Shown here piece by piece: positions 15,405 through 25,223 of a stretch of DNA of 44,971 bases. The stretch is from NCBI GenBank assembly GCA_022616435.1, contig JAKEET010000202.1, positions 1 through 44,971 on the forward strand, written 5' to 3'. The position numbers were made by a program, and so were the translations under genes. Under the pieces are notes generated by a model. The model worked only from the letters and a program-made list of their open reading frames with translations, was not told the origin of the DNA and ran no database searches. Position 1 is the stretch's first letter. Each line of letters starts with the position of its first letter. Source of the stretch: Gemmataceae bacterium (lineage in GTDB: Bacteria; Planctomycetota; Planctomycetia; Gemmatales; Gemmataceae).

Positions 15405-15830
15405 ATGCGCCTTGCCGCCAAGACTCTCGTCCTTGCGTCCACGCTCGCCCTCCTGGGCTTGTGGGTCGTCGAAACCGCCGAGTCCATCGGCGTGAGCATG
15501 TTTCCCGAAACACGCGCCCGCGGCGCGGCGCTCGTCGCCGAGCGCGACCAGCGCGACGCACTGGCCGCGCGCGTGGAGGGGATCATGAAGGAGCTCGCCG
15601 AAGGCCGTCTGTCGTTGCGCGACGCGAGCCGGCTGGTCGAAGCCGGCGCGGCCGAGCTGTACCCGCAGTTCTTGACCTATGCGGAGTCCATCGCCGCCCC
15701 GGGAAACCTTCGCACCAAGTTTGCCTGCAACCTCGTGAAACACCTGGAGCACAACGACATGGCCAGCGCCGCCCGGATCGACGAGCTCAGCCGCGAGTAT
15801 CAGGCCATGGCCGCCGAACAAGGACGGTAG
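15405..15830 (+). CDS. Small exported or membrane-anchored hypothetical protein
   Basis: A 141-residue protein of unknown family. The N-terminus (MRLAAKTLVLASTLALLGLWV) is a signal peptide or membrane anchor. The rest is helical, with many A, E, R and L, including the stretch RDQRDALAARVEGIMKELAEGRLSLRDA. A good AGGAG site precedes the ATG at 15405. The frame is open upstream to 15336, but that part lacks coding character. It is followed by a response regulator gene. The stop codon lies in the left arm of an inverted repeat. The 210 bases upstream, to 15195, show no gene. Confidence 0.65.
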   Translation: MRLAAKTLVLASTLALLGLWVVETAESIGVSMFPETRARGAALVAERDQRDALAARVEGIMKELAEGRLSLRDASRLVEAGAAELYPQFLTYAESIAAPGNLRTKFACNLVKHLEHNDMASAARIDELSREYQAMAAEQGR

Positions 15831-15899
15831 GATAGATTTCCAATCTGTCCGGAAGACGTCAACCTCTCTCTCTCCGGTCAGGTTGGAAACCTAACCTAC
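15827..15899. repeat. Imperfect 27-bp inverted repeat over a stop codon
   Basis: The left arm (15827-15853, starting GTAGGATAGATTTCCAA) pairs with 15873-15899 with about five mismatches. Its spacer is 19 bases. The stop codon of the upstream gene (15828-15830) lies at the beginning of the left arm. The right arm ends 19 bases before the start codon of the response regulator gene. Confidence 0.7.
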
Positions 15900-15918
15900 A
15901 GGAGAAACGAGGTGTCGC

Positions 15919-16656
15919 GTGCGCATACTGCTGATCCTGGAACAAGCACAAGCCGTCAAGAAGGCGCTGCGCGACGAGGGCCTGTCCGTGGACACTGCGC
16001 GTTCGGGACCGGAAGGGACCCAGAAAGCCGGCGCCGGCAGCTACGACATGATCATTCTCGATCTGTCGGCGCTCAAGGCCGACGGGCTGGAGCTCCTCAA
16101 GCACTGGCGGCGCCAGGGCATGACCGCCCACGTGCTGATCCTGGCCAAGCAGGACGACCTGGAGCGCAAAGTCCAGACCCTGGACGCCGGCGCCGACGAT
16201 TACTTGACCAAGCCGTTCGAGCTCGCGGAGCTGCTGGCCCGCGTCCGCGTGCTGCTGCGGCGCAGCGCTCGCGCGAGCGACGCAGTCTTGCGCGTCTTCG
16301 ACCTGGAGATCGACACCGCCGCCCGCGTCGTTCGCCGCGCCGGCATCGAGCTCCACGTGACCCCGCGCGAGTACACCCTCTTGCACCTGCTGGCCTGCCA
16401 CCGCGGGCAGGTGGTCACGCGGTCCTTCATCCGCCGGCACCTCTATGACGAGAATGACGAGATCACATCCAACGTCGTGGACGTGTATGTCCGCTACCTG
16501 CGCGGCAAGATCGACAAGGGCTTCGATCCCCCGTTGATCCTGACGCGCCGCGGCGTGGGATACATGCTCCGCAAGGAACCGGAGGAGCCGGGCCCCGCTG
16601 GCGCCCTGCCTCCGCGAGCGAAGCCGGCCCGGCTGCTCCGGCTGCAAAGCGTTTGA
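15919..16656 (+). CDS. OmpR/PhoB-type response regulator
   Basis: A 245-residue DNA-binding regulator. Residues 2-115 form the receiver, with the phospho-accepting D48 in LDLS and K98 in YLTKPFE. The acidic pair near the N-terminus reads E8-Q9 instead of two acids, so metal binding and phosphorylation may be weaker. Residues 125-222 are a winged-helix domain with the VTPREYTLLHLLACHRGQVV signature and VDVYVRYLRGKID. A proline- and arginine-rich tail follows. The GTG at 15919 follows an ACGAGG site. No histidine kinase gene is nearby, so it is an orphan here and its targets are unknown. Confidence 0.9.
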   Translation: MRILLILEQAQAVKKALRDEGLSVDTARSGPEGTQKAGAGSYDMIILDLSALKADGLELLKHWRRQGMTAHVLILAKQDDLERKVQTLDAGADDYLTKPFELAELLARVRVLLRRSARASDAVLRVFDLEIDTAARVVRRAGIELHVTPREYTLLHLLACHRGQVVTRSFIRRHLYDENDEITSNVVDVYVRYLRGKIDKGFDPPLILTRRGVGYMLRKEPEEPGPAGALPPRAKPARLLRLQSV

Positions 16657-16706
16657 ATCGCCGTGCGTGAAATCGGCGGCAAGAAGAGCAAGAGATCGAG
16701 CGCTGC

Positions 16707-17564
16707 TCAGAACCAGAGGCGCACGCCGATCAGCGGCCCGTGCAACGTCGTGCCGCCGATGGCCAGCGCGTCGTAGCCGCCGAAAATCTCCCAGCCGCGA
16801 TGGATCACGCCCAGCGTCATGCGGCCGTGGGCGACGCCGGCGTCGCCGAGCGTGCCGAAATCGCTGTCGATCGACAGGATCAGCGGCCGCACCGGAAAGA
16901 AATCCCCGCCCAGATGAATGTTCACGCCCCAATCGCCGGCGCCGCGATCCGCCAGGACGCGTGCGCCCACGCCGCAGCGCAACGTGCAGGCGCTGCCCCA
17001 ACCCCACGAGTAGATCGCGTTGAAATCGCCGATCACGAAGTCATCGTGCCTGCCGCCGTCCAGCCGTTCGTAGAAGTGGTTCCACGAGGTCAGCAAGCCG
17101 AAGCCGCAAGCCGTTTCGAGCATCAGGCGCCCGTTGGCGCGGTTGAGGCCGTCGAAGTCGTTGCCGTTTTCGGCGCTGAGTCGCGCCGACCAGCGCAGCG
17201 GCTCGACGCCGTAGTCTAATTCGGGCAGATACTCGCGCGTCAAGTTGGCGTTGGGCACGCGATAGCCGGGAAAGTTGCCGCAATAGGGATAGGGGACGAA
17301 GTGGCTGAACCGTGGTTCCGATTGCGCGCCGGTTTCGTCCGAGCCGGACCATGCCGTCCCATCAATGAGGCCTTGCAAGAAAGCACTGACCAAGGAAGAC
17401 AAGAACCCTTCGTCTTCATCCGTGCTGCTGTCGTTGTCGTGTGAGGAAGATTCCGTCGAGCGGACGTCGTTGCGCACACGCTCCAACCGCCCGTCCTGAG
17501 CCGAAGCGAACGCGGGTTCATAGACCAGCCAGACCAGGCAGACCAGGCAGCTGCGGCGGACCAT
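16707..17564 (-). CDS. Outer-membrane-like beta-barrel protein
   Basis: A 285-residue protein with a Sec signal peptide (MVRRSCLVCLVWLVYEPAFASAQ). A low-complexity acidic and serine-rich linker (about 30-55) follows. The remainder alternates polar and aromatic or hydrophobic residues, with strands such as WSARLSAENG, MTLGVIHRGWEIFGGYDAL and the terminal GPLIGVRLWF. The C-terminal phenylalanine and the alternating pattern suggest an outer membrane barrel, though planctomycete envelopes are unusual. The ATG at 17564 is preferred because it begins the signal peptide and has GGAG upstream. The function is unknown. It is transcribed divergently from the HAD hydrolase gene. Confidence 0.6.
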   Translation of the reverse strand: MVRRSCLVCLVWLVYEPAFASAQDGRLERVRNDVRSTESSSHDNDSSTDEDEGFLSSLVSAFLQGLIDGTAWSGSDETGAQSEPRFSHFVPYPYCGNFPGYRVPNANLTREYLPELDYGVEPLRWSARLSAENGNDFDGLNRANGRLMLETACGFGLLTSWNHFYERLDGGRHDDFVIGDFNAIYSWGWGSACTLRCGVGARVLADRGAGDWGVNIHLGGDFFPVRPLILSIDSDFGTLGDAGVAHGRMTLGVIHRGWEIFGGYDALAIGGTTLHGPLIGVRLWF

Positions 17565-17638
17565 GGCTTCTCCACGAAGTCTCCGTAGGGCACCCCGTAT
17601 ACCACCGCCGGCGTCGGGCAACAAGGTAAGATCAAGGC

Positions 17639-18319
17639 ATGATCCGCGCGGTTTTCTTCGACGCCGTCGGCACCCTCATTCATCCGGCGCCGCTGGCAGC
17701 CGACGTGTATTACGAAGCGGGCCGGCGCCACGGCAGCAGCCGGGCCACGGTGGCGCGGCGTTTCGCCAAGGCCTTTCGCAAGCAAGAAGACATCGACCGC
17801 CACAACGGCTGGGCCACGAGCGCGCGCCGCGAACTCGAACGCTGGCAAAGCATCGTCGCCGAGGTGCTCGACGACGTGACCGATCCGGAAGCATGTTTCG
17901 CGGAGCTGTACGAACATTTCGCCAGGCCGGAATCGTGGACATGCGCTGCAGCCGCGGAAGAGGTGCTCGCCGGCTTGCGCCGGCGCGGCTTGGTGCTGGG
18001 GGTGGCGTCGAACTATGATCATCGGCTGCGCACCGTGATCGCGGGACTGGCGCCGTTGCGCGGCATCGATCACCTGCTGATCAGCTCGGAAGTGGGTTGG
18101 CGCAAACCCGCGCCGGCGTTTTTCGCAGCGCTGGTGCGCCAGGCCGGCTTGCCGCCGGCGGAAATCCTGCTGGTCGGCGACGATCGCGACAACGATTACG
18201 ACGGCGCTCGGGCCGCTGGACTGCAGGCCGTGCTGGTGAGTACGCCGAGCGACAAGCGAATCGGTCGCGATGGCATTGACGCGTTGCGCGACTTGCCGCA
18301 CCATCCCTCCCTCACTTAG
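17639..18319 (+). CDS. HAD-superfamily hydrolase
   Basis: A 226-residue haloacid dehalogenase-type hydrolase. Motif I is FFDAVGTL (7-14): the nucleophile D8 is present, but the second aspartate (normally DxD) is a valine, as in HDHD3-like members. Motif II is the SN of GVASNYDH, and motif III/IV includes K in WRKPAPAFF and the acids of VGDDRDNDYDGA. A helical cap lies at about 20-95. It probably hydrolyses a small phosphate ester; the missing acid suggests altered catalysis or a narrow substrate range. The stop codon is inside the arm of an inverted repeat. guaB follows on the same strand. Confidence 0.85.
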   Translation: MIRAVFFDAVGTLIHPAPLAADVYYEAGRRHGSSRATVARRFAKAFRKQEDIDRHNGWATSARRELERWQSIVAEVLDDVTDPEACFAELYEHFARPESWTCAAAAEEVLAGLRRRGLVLGVASNYDHRLRTVIAGLAPLRGIDHLLISSEVGWRKPAPAFFAALVRQAGLPPAEILLVGDDRDNDYDGARAAGLQAVLVSTPSDKRIGRDGIDALRDLPHHPSLT

Positions 18320-18429
18320 CCGGCGCGCTCGCTCGCCACGGACTGCGACTTCGGACGAGAAGCATCCAACACGGTTCCGACGCGATCGCGCGCGGGATCG
18401 TGTCCGCGGCGAGCAAGCTCGCCGGCTAA
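18316..18429. repeat. Family C: imperfect 22-bp inverted repeat over a stop codon
   Basis: The left arm (18316-18337, starting TTAGCCGGCGCGCTC) and right arm (18408-18429, ending GCCGGCTAA) match at 20 of 22 positions after reverse complementing. The HAD stop codon (18317-18319) lies in the left arm. The 70-base core has no gene. The right arm ends 27 bases before the guaB -10 box. Confidence 0.75.
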
Positions 18430-18456
18430 ATGAATCGCGGCGGTGCCGCCATTTCC

Positions 18457-18462
18457 TATAAT
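18457..18462 (+). promoter_or_regulatory. Candidate -10 box of guaB
   Basis: TATAAT matches the sigma-70 -10 consensus exactly and lies 26 bases before the guaB ATG. No good -35 box is visible at 16-18 bases upstream. Confidence 0.4.
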
Positions 18463-18488
18463 CACCCAAAGGCCCCACGGAGCCCCGC

Positions 18489-19989
<1,501 letters not shown>

Positions 19990-20000
<11 letters not shown>

Positions 20001-20778
20001 CCTGGCCGCCACGGCCGCCGGCTGGCTGACCAGCGCCGGCGCCTTATTCGCTCAGACCAAGGATTCTCCGATCGAGGTTGACTGGGCGACGAAAGAATTC
20101 CCCCGCCCCGCGCCGATCGGCCCGGCGCCGATCAGCCCGGCGCCGATCCGCGGGGAATCCCGCAGCCACCATTCAGGAATCAAGACGGTCACGTTCACGC
20201 GCCCGCCCGCCGCGGCGGCGCAAACGCAAGCGCGCCAGGCCGTCGCCTCCCAAGTCCCAGCCGGTGGCCGACCCTATGCCACGATGGAAGCGGATGCGGA
20301 GTACTTCCGCACCGATTTGCCCGGCCTCGATCGCCTGTTCGAGCGCAAGTCGGAGAGCCAGTTCTACGACACGGTGCGGGCCGAAGCCCAGGCCCGTGGG
20401 CAGCGCCAGGTCTTCCCGCAGCGCGTCCCCGTGTCGCGCGAGAAGTTCCAGCCGCGCCGGTTCGAGCAGATGGTGGGGACGGTCGAGCCCGCCTTCGTGA
20501 TGCATCGCCGGGTGCTGTTCGAGCAGCCGAACTTCGACCGCCACGGCTGGGAGCTCGGCAACTTGCAGCCGGGCATCAGCACGCTCCGCTTCGTCTACGA
20601 CGTGGTCGCGCTCCCCTATCACACGTGGACCCGGCCGCTGGAGCATTGGGATTCGAGCGCCGGCAAATGTCTCCCCGGCGATGCCGTGCCGCTGTACCTG
20701 TACCGCGAGCAGCTCAGCTTCACCGGCCTGGTGGCGCAGGCGGGTGTTGTGGCGGGCGGGTTCGTGGCGTTCCCGTAG
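19990..20778 (+). CDS. Secreted hypothetical protein coupled to guaB
   Basis: A 262-residue protein of unknown family. Residues 1-22 (MAISLAATAAGWLTSAGALFAQ) are a Sec signal peptide. A proline-rich stretch with PAPI repeats follows (about 39-56), then an A/Q/R-rich linker. The conserved-looking C-terminal part includes WELGNLQPGISTLRFVYDVVALPYH and LYLYREQLSFTGLVAQ. It has no recognised motif. The ATG at 19990 lies inside guaB, overlapping its end by 11 bases, so translation is probably coupled although the functions look unrelated. The frame is open far upstream inside guaB, but the signal peptide fixes the start. Confidence 0.65.
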
Positions 20779-20818
20779 ACGGTCGCGAGCGCATCGGTTG
20801 CCGGTTCCGAGTGCAGGA

Positions 20819-20865
20819 TTGCTGGTTGAAACCATATTGGGTACAATCGTATCCAATATGGATAC
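20819..20865 (+). promoter_or_regulatory. Promoter and palindromic operator of the winged-helix/HEPN module
   Basis: TTGCTG (20819-20824), a 17-base spacer and TACAAT (20842-20847) form a promoter whose start site would fall near 20854, only a few bases before the ATG at 20858. CCATATTGG (20832-20840) and CCAATATGG (20853-20861) make a perfect 9-bp inverted repeat across the -10 box. GTATCC (20849-20854) and GGATAC (20860-20865) form a second dyad across the start codon. No ribosome binding site is seen, so the mRNA may be nearly leaderless. Autorepression by the winged-helix protein is inferred. Confidence 0.6.
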
Positions 20866-21565
20866 AACAGCCCGCCCCGTTTCCGCTCTGTTCGGCAAAT
20901 CCCGCCAGGCCGTCCTCGCCGTCATGTTCGGGCAGGTCGATGAGTGGCTCTACCTCCGCGAAGTCGCCCGCAAAGCCGGCTGCGGTCTGGGCGCCGTGCA
21001 GCGCGAACTCGCCCAACTGACCGCGGCCGGCATCCTCTCACGGCAGGCCCGCGGCCGGCAGGTGTTCTTCCGAGCCAACCGGGCCTGTCCCATCTTCGCG
21101 GAGTTGCGCAGCCTCGTCGTCAAGACGGTGGGCGTTGTCGATGTATTGAAGGCAGCGCTGGAGCAGTTAGCCGGCGACATCCGCAGCGCCTTCGTCTTCG
21201 GCTCGTGGGCGCGCGGCGAGCAGCACGCCAAGAGCGATGTCGATGTGCTGATCGCCGGCGATGTTGCCTTCGGCGACGTCGTCGCGGCCCTCCGACCTGT
21301 TCAAGATACCCTTGGGCGCGACGTCAATCCCGTGGTATACTCGCCCGGGGAAGTTCGGCGAAAGTTGTCGCAGGGCCACCATTTCCTGCAAACGGTCTGG
21401 GACGAGCCGAAGCTTCTCGTCATCGGAGGCAGCCGTGAGCTTGAACGATTGGCTCAAAAACGGCTGGCTCATGGCTCACAAGCCGACCAAACGGGAAATT
21501 CAAGATCTGCTCGGCGTCGCCGACCGCGATCTGCACGATTGCCAGGCGCCCGGTCTCAGCGCTGA
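20858..21565 (+). CDS. Winged-helix / minimal nucleotidyltransferase fusion (antitoxin-like)
   Basis: A 235-residue protein. Residues 9-75 form a winged-helix DNA-binding domain (LYLREVARKAGCGLGAVQREL as recognition region). Residues about 105-200 form a minimal nucleotidyltransferase domain with GSWARGE (115-121) and SDVDVL (126-131), the GSxARG...SDxD signature. MNT proteins paired with HEPN proteins act as antitoxins that neutralise by adding nucleotides to the partner; this is known for MntA/HepT and inferred here. After about residue 205 the sequence becomes R-, S- and A-rich and overlaps the HEPN gene by 131 bases in another frame, so the tail may be non-homologous. Palindromes over the start suggest autoregulation. 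Confidence 0.75.
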   Translation: MDTTARPVSALFGKSRQAVLAVMFGQVDEWLYLREVARKAGCGLGAVQRELAQLTAAGILSRQARGRQVFFRANRACPIFAELRSLVVKTVGVVDVLKAALEQLAGDIRSAFVFGSWARGEQHAKSDVDVLIAGDVAFGDVVAALRPVQDTLGRDVNPVVYSPGEVRRKLSQGHHFLQTVWDEPKLLVIGGSRELERLAQKRLAHGSQADQTGNSRSARRRRPRSARLPGARSQR

Positions 21566-21872
21566 CTGGCGCCTCACCATCGCCTACAACGCCGCATTAC
21601 AGTTGGCGACGGCATCCCTGGCGGCGGCGGGCTATCGGGCCGCGCGCGAGTCGCATCATTTTCGCGTCATCCAGGCGTTGCAGCACACGATCGGCGCAAA
21701 GCAGCAGTTGCTCGATCAATTCGAGGCGTTTCGCAAGAAACGCAACCTCGGCAACTATGAGCGCGCCGGCGTCATCTCGGATCACGAGGCGAAGGCGATG
21801 ATCGATCTGGCACAACATTTGCGTGCCACTGTGGAGGCGTGGATTCGGGCCAAACACCGCAAGCTGCTTTGA
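21435..21872 (+). CDS. HEPN-domain protein, SAV_6107-like (toxin-like partner)
   Basis: A 145-residue helical protein. The order DWLKNGWLMAHKPTKREI, ADWRLTIAYNAALQLATASLAAAGY, RESHHFRVIQAL and FRKKRNLGNYERAGVIS matches the HEPN family named SAV_6107, which is often encoded after a nucleotidyltransferase gene. HEPN proteins are frequently RNases with an RX4-6H site; here RAARESHH is the only such segment, and the later KRNLGNY replaces the usual site, so RNase activity is uncertain. The GTG at 21435 follows GGAGG at a good distance and lies inside the preceding gene. An internal ATG at 21471 is less likely because family similarity begins before it. Confidence 0.75.
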   Translation: MSLNDWLKNGWLMAHKPTKREIQDLLGVADRDLHDCQAPGLSADWRLTIAYNAALQLATASLAAAGYRAARESHHFRVIQALQHTIGAKQQLLDQFEAFRKKRNLGNYERAGVISDHEAKAMIDLAQHLRATVEAWIRAKHRKLL

Positions 21873-21902
21873 AGCGTAGGGTCCAACCGCGCCGTCCGAA
21901 TG

Positions 21903-21931
21903 TTGCAACCCTCCGGCGCGGCCCATACAAT
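21903..21931 (+). promoter_or_regulatory. Sigma-70-like promoter of the hpf-PTS operon
   Basis: TTGCAA (21903-21908), a 17-base spacer and TACAAT (21926-21931) fit the housekeeping consensus well. The start site would be near 21938, giving a leader of about 50 bases before the GTG of hpf. TAGGGTC and GACCCTA flank this region (21876-21882 and 21943-21949), a possible weak dyad. Confidence 0.6.
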
Positions 21932-21989
21932 GGCTAACTCAAGACCCTAGCGCACGCGGGGCGACATCACCCGGGGAAGGAGACAATCC

Positions 21990-22352
21990 GTGCAGATCAA
22001 GATTTCGGCACGCCACGGGCATCTTCACGAGGCCACCCAGGAATTCATCCGCGAGAAAGCCAACAAGTTGACCCACTTTTTTCAGCGGCTGATGATGATC
22101 GAAGTGATCGTGGACCTCAAGGAGGAGGAGAAAGTGGTCGAGTTTCTGGTGTCGGCCGAGCACAAGCACGATTTCGTCGCCAGCGAGCGCAACCAGGAGA
22201 TTCTCGCCGCCGTCGACCTGTGCCTGGACAAGCTGGAGGCCCAGGTGCGGCGCTACAAGGAGAAGATCATGGATCATCGGCGCACGCCGGCCACCGGCGA
22301 TGTGGTTGGCGGCCCCGAAACTCCTGAGGAGCAGCCTGAGGAACAGCCGTAG
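21990..22352 (+). CDS. hpf: Ribosome hibernation promoting factor / ribosome-associated inhibitor (short form)
   Basis: A 120-residue protein of the HPF/RaiA family, which binds the 30S decoding region and stabilises idle ribosomes. The signature runs from MQIKISARHGHLHEATQEFIREKANKL through IVDLKEEEKVVEFLVSAEHKHDFVASERNQEILAAVDLCLDKLEAQVRRYKEKI. The C-terminal domain of long HPF is absent; instead there is a short acidic tail with EEQP repeats. The GTG start at 21990 is preceded by AAGGAG. The gene opens a block with EIIA, HPr and EI, recalling the hpf-ptsN arrangement of Proteobacteria. The stop codon lies in a 14-bp tandem repeat. Confidence 0.9.
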   Translation: MQIKISARHGHLHEATQEFIREKANKLTHFFQRLMMIEVIVDLKEEEKVVEFLVSAEHKHDFVASERNQEILAAVDLCLDKLEAQVRRYKEKIMDHRRTPATGDVVGGPETPEEQPEEQP

Positions 22353-22371
22353 GGAGCCAGCCGTAGGGAGC
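22344..22371 (+). repeat. Two tandem 14-bp units over the hpf stop codon
   Basis: CAGCCGTAGGGAGC occurs twice in direct succession (22344-22357 and 22358-22371). The first copy holds the hpf stop codon (22350-22352), and the second supplies the GGGAG that may serve as ribosome binding site for the next gene at 22377. Confidence 0.9.
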
Positions 22372-22376
22372 CGTTC

Positions 22377-22841
22377 ATGCGCATGTCCGATTTTGTGGTC
22401 CGCGAGGCGATTGCCCCGGCCCTGGCCGCCGCGAGCAAGGAAGGGGTCATCCGGGAGATGGTCGAGAACCTGCGCCGCGCCGGCTACTTCAAGACCAGCG
22501 AGCCCGAAGACATCGTCAAGGCCATCCTCAAGCGCGAGCTGCTCGGCTCGACCGGGATCGGCCGCGGCGTGGCCATCCCCCACGCCAAGCACGCCAGCGT
22601 CGACCGCCTCATCGGCGCCGTCGCCGTGTCCAAGCCCGGCGTCGGCTTCGACAGCCTCGACGGCGAGCCGGTCCATGTCTTCGTCATGCTGATCTCGCCC
22701 AACGACCGCCCGGGCGACCATCTGCGCGCCCTGGAAAACGTTTCCCGATGCCTGCGCGACGATTCCTTCGTCAAGGCCCTGCGCAACGCCCCCGACGGCG
22801 ACGGCATCTGGAACTTGCTGGCCGATGAAAACCCTGGATAG
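22377..22841 (+). CDS. PTS EIIA component, fructose/nitrogen type
   Basis: A 154-residue EIIA domain of the fructose/PtsN family (PTS_EIIA_2). The phosphorylated histidine is H69 in GVAIPHAKH, preceded by the typical LLGSTGIGRG loop. It should accept phosphate from HPr. With no EIIB or EIIC in the window, a role like PtsN (EIIA-Ntr), signalling through its phosphorylation state, is more likely than sugar transport; this is inference. The start at 22377 is used, with an alternative ATG at 22383. It lies 24 bases after hpf, and the stop codon begins the stop-to-start motif leading to HPr. Confidence 0.9.
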   Translation: MRMSDFVVREAIAPALAAASKEGVIREMVENLRRAGYFKTSEPEDIVKAILKRELLGSTGIGRGVAIPHAKHASVDRLIGAVAVSKPGVGFDSLDGEPVHVFVMLISPNDRPGDHLRALENVSRCLRDDSFVKALRNAPDGDGIWNLLADENPG

Positions 22842-22855
22842 TCATTGGTCCAATG
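22839..22855 (+). repeat. Stop-to-start junction motif (EIIA / HPr)
   Basis: TAGTCATTGGTCCAATG runs from the EIIA stop codon (22839-22841) to the HPr start codon (22853-22855). The central CATTGGTCCAATG is palindromic. The same string, apart from the central base, lies before fbp on the minus strand. Confidence 0.75.
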
Positions 22856-23134
22856 TCCGGCGAACTGCAACGACGCACCGTGGTGATCACCAGCCCGCAC
22901 GGTCTGCACATGCGGCCGATCCAGGCGTTTGTGGCGTTGGCCAGCCGGTGTCAGAGCGAGGTCGCCGTTTGCAAAGGGGACCACCGGGCCAACGGCAAGA
23001 GCGTGTTGCACCTGATCGGGCTGGAGGCGCTTCCGGGAACCGAATTGACGCTCGAAGTAAGCGGTCCGGATGCAGGCAACGTGATCGACGGCCTGGCCGA
23101 AGCCTTGGCACGTGTGTTCCCGGATGATGAATAA
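22853..23134 (+). CDS. ptsH: Phosphocarrier protein HPr
   Basis: A 93-residue HPr. The active-site histidine is H19 in PHGLHMRP (the usual motif is GLHARP, with methionine here for alanine). S50 in NGKSVLHLIGL aligns with the regulatory serine (Ser46) of Gram-positive HPr, but no HPr kinase gene is seen nearby. HPr passes phosphate from EI to EIIA. The ATG lies 11 bases after the EIIA stop inside a repeated junction motif, with no clear ribosome binding site, so translation may depend on coupling. EI follows 12 bases later. Confidence 0.93.
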   Translation: MSGELQRRTVVITSPHGLHMRPIQAFVALASRCQSEVAVCKGDHRANGKSVLHLIGLEALPGTELTLEVSGPDAGNVIDGLAEALARVFPDDE

Positions 23135-23146
23135 CGGCAGCTCACC

Positions 23147-24910
<1,764 letters not shown>

Positions 24911-25223
24911 GGTGACGTGGCAGACGTCGAAGTCTCCAAGACTTCGGATGTCTTGTCCAGGGAAACGCGAATAAACCGAAGGGACAAAAAGCTCCATCGA
25001 TGTTGCACGTCTTCGGCGTGCCTTTTTCTCCCTTTGCCTGCCATCCGTTCCCCTGTCGGCCCGAAAACCTTCCGAAGTCTTGGCGACGTCGGAAGCTGTC
25101 CGCCATGGCCGACCTCCCTTCCTGCATTCCGGTCAGGATTCCTGTTACCATCGAGCCGGGGTCAGTCCGCGCTGGCTTGCGCCGCTGCCCCACATCCCCG
25201 CCGTGCGCGGGGTCAGGCCCGCT
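24911..25223. other. Intergenic region of 313 bases: terminator and distant inverted repeat
   Basis: There is no credible gene here. CCAAGACTTCGGA (24936-24948) has a perfect reverse complement at 25071-25083, and GACGTC flanks both copies. A related GGAGACTTCGGAAGC lies at 38884-38898. A terminator-like hairpin lies between the arms at 25005-25021. No clear promoter for the next gene was found. Confidence 0.5.
25005..25021 (+). terminator. Terminator-like hairpin after the PTS block
   Basis: GCACG pairs with CGTGC around a C(TTCG)G tetraloop with one bulged T, followed by CTTTTTCTCC. The stem is short but the tetraloop is very stable, so a weak to moderate intrinsic terminator is plausible. 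Confidence 0.45.
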
